Source: Chrysomallon squamiferum (lineage: Eukaryota > Mollusca > Gastropoda > Neomphalida > Peltospiridae). From it: a stretch of DNA of 64,000 nt. The notes beneath the pieces were generated by a model that saw only the letters and a list, made by a program, of their open reading frames with translations, ran no database searches and was not told where the DNA came from. The position numbers and the translations under genes are program-made. The DNA is taken from contig CM022679.1 of NCBI GenBank assembly GCA_012295275.1, positions 26,553,350 through 26,617,349 of the forward strand. Reading direction: 5' to 3'. This document shows positions 60,844-64,000 of this stretch, one piece after another; the stretch's first letter is position 1; each line of letters opens with the position of its first letter.

Positions 60844-62785
60844 CAAAAGAAAGAAAAAATCAACAATTTTAATTTTCAGTTTAATTTTTTTACATATATA
60901 TTCCTTTCTTCCAATTTCAAATTTCAAATAATAAAAAAAAAAAAAAAAAAAAAAAAAAATAGAATCTCTACTTTGGAATTTTTTTCAGATTTATCAATCA
61001 TATTTGCCTTCTGATTAATCCGAAGGTTGTTTTAGCTCTTTGCTTTTAATGGAATCCCCCTTAATTCAGTCTCTTTTTCTCCGACATCGGCCATATTTTA
61101 TAGAACAGGTTTCCAGAGAACTGGAGTATGCTGTTAGAATGTGTTCATGTGCGAAATTAAAGGCTGTAAACATAATCTACGAAGATCAATAATTTTTTGT
61201 TATGATTGAGGTTTTTCTTATCACCACTTGTAGCGACTTCTTAAACCATCCATTTGATTGTCTAAAAGCAAAAAGGTTTTTTGCCCACTGACACGATGTT
61301 TGTTGATGAATTAGCTGCACGGCATTCTGTTTTTGTGTGTGTGTGTGTTAGGTTTTTGCGATGAAAGAAGATAATGAATGTTTATTTAATGAAGCTGAAC
61401 TGAACTGATCAAGATGGAAGCCAGGCAGTAGATTGTTCGTTGGTTAAGAGTATTTGTGTTACAGTTGTTTAAAGTCTGAAGATCGGCCCAGTTCATTTGG
61501 TTATTATAACCTGTTGTTGTTTTTTTTTTTCCCCAATCCGGCTAGTGGCTCATGAATTGTTTATTAAAGGTTGTGTGGTGTGGTATGTGATTTTGATCTG
61601 TGGGTAAGGTTTAAATTTTAAAAAGTTTTATATTTATTTTTGTAAATATTCATATTGTTTATTTTTTTTCTAATTATCAGAAGACAGATAAAAGAGTATA
61701 GATTTAAATGATGGCCTTTAGAGCACACACACACACACAAAAGAAATTACATACACATGTAACTTATTTATGCAGAAGCTAAAAACACCTCTTCATCCTC
61801 CTTTGGAAACTGCCATTATATAAACCATATGCCATAAAAAGCATGTTATGAAGACACAATATTCATTTTCTATAACATATTACATTAAATATGAGTTGAT
61901 AAAGCTAAAAAATTATTTTCAAACAAAAAAAAGTATCAGAATATGACATCCATTTTGTGAAATACAGTGCAGCTTTCAGTTTTTTATGAAAATTACTTTA
62001 TTGTAAAAAAATCTGGTTGAATTATAAAACTGTATTTGGTTCACATCATTTTGACAAGATATATGAAACACATTGGCTGTTCTTTTGATGTTTGTTAATA
62101 TATTCATGCATCTGGTAATTTTTTTCCTGTGAGTATGCATGTGCGTGTGTTACATGCATGCATCTTACTTTATGAATATGCGTCTATTATTTACAGATGT
62201 GTGGGTTACCCTGTGAATGTGTATTTATTGTTGTGGATAAATGAATATATTACAGATGCATACACCTACATCAATATGCGTTTATATTGTTTGTTATGGA
62301 TATTTATTTATTTATTTATTATTCAGATTGTTTGTTTATTTGATATTTATTTATTTATTTATTTTATTTATTTATTTTGTATATTAACATAATTTGTTTT
62401 TGTTTTGATCACATATTTGTCAGTGTTGGATACCTTTTACAAAGTTTTAAATTTTTTTCTATGTTTATGTGTATGTGTGTGTTTTTATATGTGTGTGTGT
62501 ATCTGTACATGTATATATGTTATATATATTTGTATGTAAGGTGTATTATGAATATTAATTACTATAAATATATATTTTTTTGTGTATCTGTATATGTATA
62601 TATGTAATATATATTTGTATATAAGATGTATTATGAATATTAATTACTGTAAATGTTTTTTGTTTTTTTCAGGATGTGGTTGTGTTTATTTATTCTCACT
62701 GGTGTGGTTTCTGTGTCAGCGTTGCACACAACTACCTCGCATTGGCTCGCTACTTCCTCACTGCAGACAACATCGTCTTCACCAG
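49150..62785 (+). CDS. TXNDC11: TXNDC11, ER thioredoxin-like membrane protein (3' end outside window)
   Basis: TXNDC11 (EFP1) is an ER membrane protein linked in vertebrates to DUOX maturation and to ERAD with EDEM2. Exons: 49150-49286, 50245-50464, 50733-50853, 51327-51433, 52148-52241, 52874-52986, 53833-53901, 54274-54405, 54781-55551, 56194-56242, 57321-57472 and 62673-62785. Phases all agree and give about 692 residues before the window ends. The start (CCAATGG context) precedes LYRAMTRHPEL and a membrane segment at residues 27-41. The first thioredoxin-like domain has YYAPWCAKS (Cys99, Ser102: CxxS, as in vertebrate TXNDC11) and VNCWWPEGQCRK. Later come GYFDFNMSPQPPGFQQFY, KSLSLSNEIIRGPA and a Cys-rich 257-codon exon. 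A C-terminal thioredoxin domain begins with SHWCGFC (Cys666, Cys669), the redox-active site. An acidic D/G run at residues 523-532 looks lineage-specific. The coiled-coil tail should lie beyond 64000. Confidence 0.95.
52531..52613 (+). repeat. Imperfect (TTA/TTG)n repeat
   Basis: About 28 ATT/GTT triplets in the TXNDC11 intron before exon 52874. They grade into interrupted ACT/TAC triplets up to about 52835. A similar ACT-type tract is at about 57788-57900. Confidence 0.9.
53399..53734 (+). repeat. 31-nt minisatellite, about 11 copies
   Basis: The unit cctgtctgtatcaaagaaca followed by tgtataaaatt repeats about 11 times with substitutions and a few shortened copies, in the TXNDC11 intron between exons 52874-52986 and 53833-53901. 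It ends about 100 bp before the acceptor. Confidence 0.93.
54023..54082 (+). repeat. (TG)n and (TATG)n microsatellites
   Basis: A TG run followed by TATG units in the TXNDC11 intron before exon 54274. Confidence 0.9.
58970..59965 (+). repeat. Degenerate ~80-nt tandem array with dimeric organisation
   Basis: Repeated core phrases: aaccagaccatcatggcttc, cataattaaaattaacataa and ctatgacaaggtcaagcaca. Units are about 75-90 nt and often alternate in type, giving composite units of about 150-170 nt. The A-rich or AAT insertions differ between units. Confidence 0.8.
60740..60842 (+). repeat. (AAT)n microsatellite
   Basis: About 34 AAT units with a few GAT interruptions near the start, in the long TXNDC11 intron. 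Confidence 0.95.
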
Positions 62786-64000
62786 GTAAACAGTGAAAAT
62801 AACTAGAGTAACTGGAATGAATATATACAAATGTAATCAGTGAATATTTAACAGCATGATAATGTGTATTTTATGTTAAAGTGAAATATAAATGAACTGA
62901 GAATTGTGCCAGACAAATGAAAAAGTGTACATAAATGGACGTGAATCAAAAATAAGTCTGTGAATATGGGACTGAATGGAAGGGGTGAATAAGAAAATAT
63001 GCAATGAATAAATAAAATACGAATGAATGATGCGTAAAAGTTAATAAAAATGAAAGCATGGATATTTAAGAATACAGTTGACAAAAATAATAATAATAAT
63101 AAAATAATAATAAAATAATAATAAAATAAATAAATAAATAAATAAACTGTTGTATGTGAATTAAAGGTTAAGTATGTTAATAAAAATTGGGTTTGTGGGT
63201 CCCTCTTTTTCTTGCGTGCAAATCACAGTGTATTTATACCTACCTATATCTGTCTATCTATCTATCTATCTATCTATCTTGAACACAAAACTGTGAATCT
63301 GCTAATTCGTTGCCAGCCTTAAATAAGTTTTATTTACATTCCTCATGCTTGAAGCTTTTCTCGTTTATTACTCGCAGTGATTTATGAATAATTAAAGTAA
63401 GGGCAACCATATTTGCTGGGAAAGCACATAAACATGTCAATTACGTACGACGGTTAATTTGTACAGCAAGCAATTTAAGTAGGCATGACGTTACACTGTT
63501 TAAATCAATCGACAGCATAAATATGTGTGTGTGTGTGTGTGTGATTCAGTGTATTTGATAGAAAATGTAATAATAGCTGAAGCAACATATAAAATCAGTA
63601 TTGATTATTTTTTTTTTTTTTTTTACTCTCTTTTTTTAAAATAAGTGGGTATCATTTTCATCTGCATCTGTCATTGTTTTCAATACCTCAGATTGAGTGT
63701 TGTATAAAATTTTCAAACATCTGCAAGAAAAAAAAAATTATAATAATAAAAAAAGGAAATGAGAAAAAAGAAATTGTTATTATTTTTTTTATTATTTTTA
63801 AAAATATATATTTCCAAGTGATCTGTGTTTTTCTTGTCTGAAGTAACAAATTCTTTTAATTTTTTTATTTTTTTTTTAACTTAAATTAAAATAATGTCTA
63901 GATGATAATTGTGTTGTCTGCTGTAACTTATTATAGTGTCTGCCTGTCTGTCAGTCTGTATAACAGAATGAAAATTTTGCATAAATGTTACTTGTGAATA
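62786..64000 (+). other. TXNDC11: TXNDC11 intron, truncated by window end
   Basis: Starts with a GTAAAC donor. AT-rich, with AAT/AAATA repeats near 63085-63146 and a TATC tract at 63253-63279. No further exon was recognised. Confidence 0.7.

Larger units (their letters stand above)
57473..62672 (+). other. TXNDC11: 5.2-kb TXNDC11 intron
   Basis: This is the longest TXNDC11 intron in the window, separating the Cys-rich middle from the CGFC domain. It has no supported nested gene. Contents include an 11-nt agctacatcac repeat (58648-58697), a degenerate tandem array (about 58970-59965), a long AAT tract (60740-60842) and poly-A near 60931-60959. Confidence 0.7.

Noticed and set aside
60721-60927. 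Poly-leucine open frame on the - strand
   Set aside because: Translation of the (AAT)n tract in the long TXNDC11 intron.

Overview
This is AT-rich animal nuclear DNA with split genes, GT-AG introns of about 0.1-7 kb, and abundant ATT/AAT, TA, TG and GA microsatellites. There is no operon structure and nothing prokaryotic. The composition and conserved proteins suit an invertebrate, plausibly a mollusc or another lophotrochozoan, but the window contains no decisive taxonomic marker. I joined exons by eye using splice sites, codon phase and family conservation.

Layout. (1) 287-6837, + strand: the last 13 coding exons of BTAF1 (Mot1/TAF172), covering the Swi2/Snf2 ATPase that removes TBP from DNA. 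The gene begins left of the window. (2) 6838-16601: the BTAF1 3' region and an intergenic stretch between converging genes, full of simple repeats. (3) 16602-32046, - strand: a complete epsin coding region (ENTH domain, two UIMs, DPW motifs, clathrin-box-like region, NPF tail) in eight exons. One exon has an unresolved reading-frame break beside a CAG run. A large epsin intron (19797-26746) holds a CpG-retaining island with exon-like and CRE-like signals that epsin does not explain. (4) About 33.0-35.4 kb: divergent promoter region. (5) 35440-41227, + strand: an unrecognised 480-residue single-pass membrane protein with an EGF-like, Cys-rich ectodomain, a helical cytoplasmic module and several tyrosine motifs. 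(6) 41228-49149: 3' region and intergenic DNA, including a 202-bp MITE-like element. (7) 49150-62785, + strand: the first 12 coding exons of TXNDC11, an ER thioredoxin-like membrane protein. The gene runs off the right edge.

The genes do not form a pathway: they cover transcription (BTAF1), endocytosis (epsin), a probable surface receptor and ER redox/quality control (TXNDC11). The most unusual structural theme is tandem repetition at exon-intron junctions. At three sites (BTAF1 4015-4292, BTAF1 5316-5424, epsin 16799-17060) an intronic repeat unit contains copies of the neighbouring splice site. The best candidates for undescribed biology are the orphan receptor, the possible internal epsin promoter with a tail-only isoform, and the decoy splice-site arrays. 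No CRISPR array, rRNA or tRNA was recognised.
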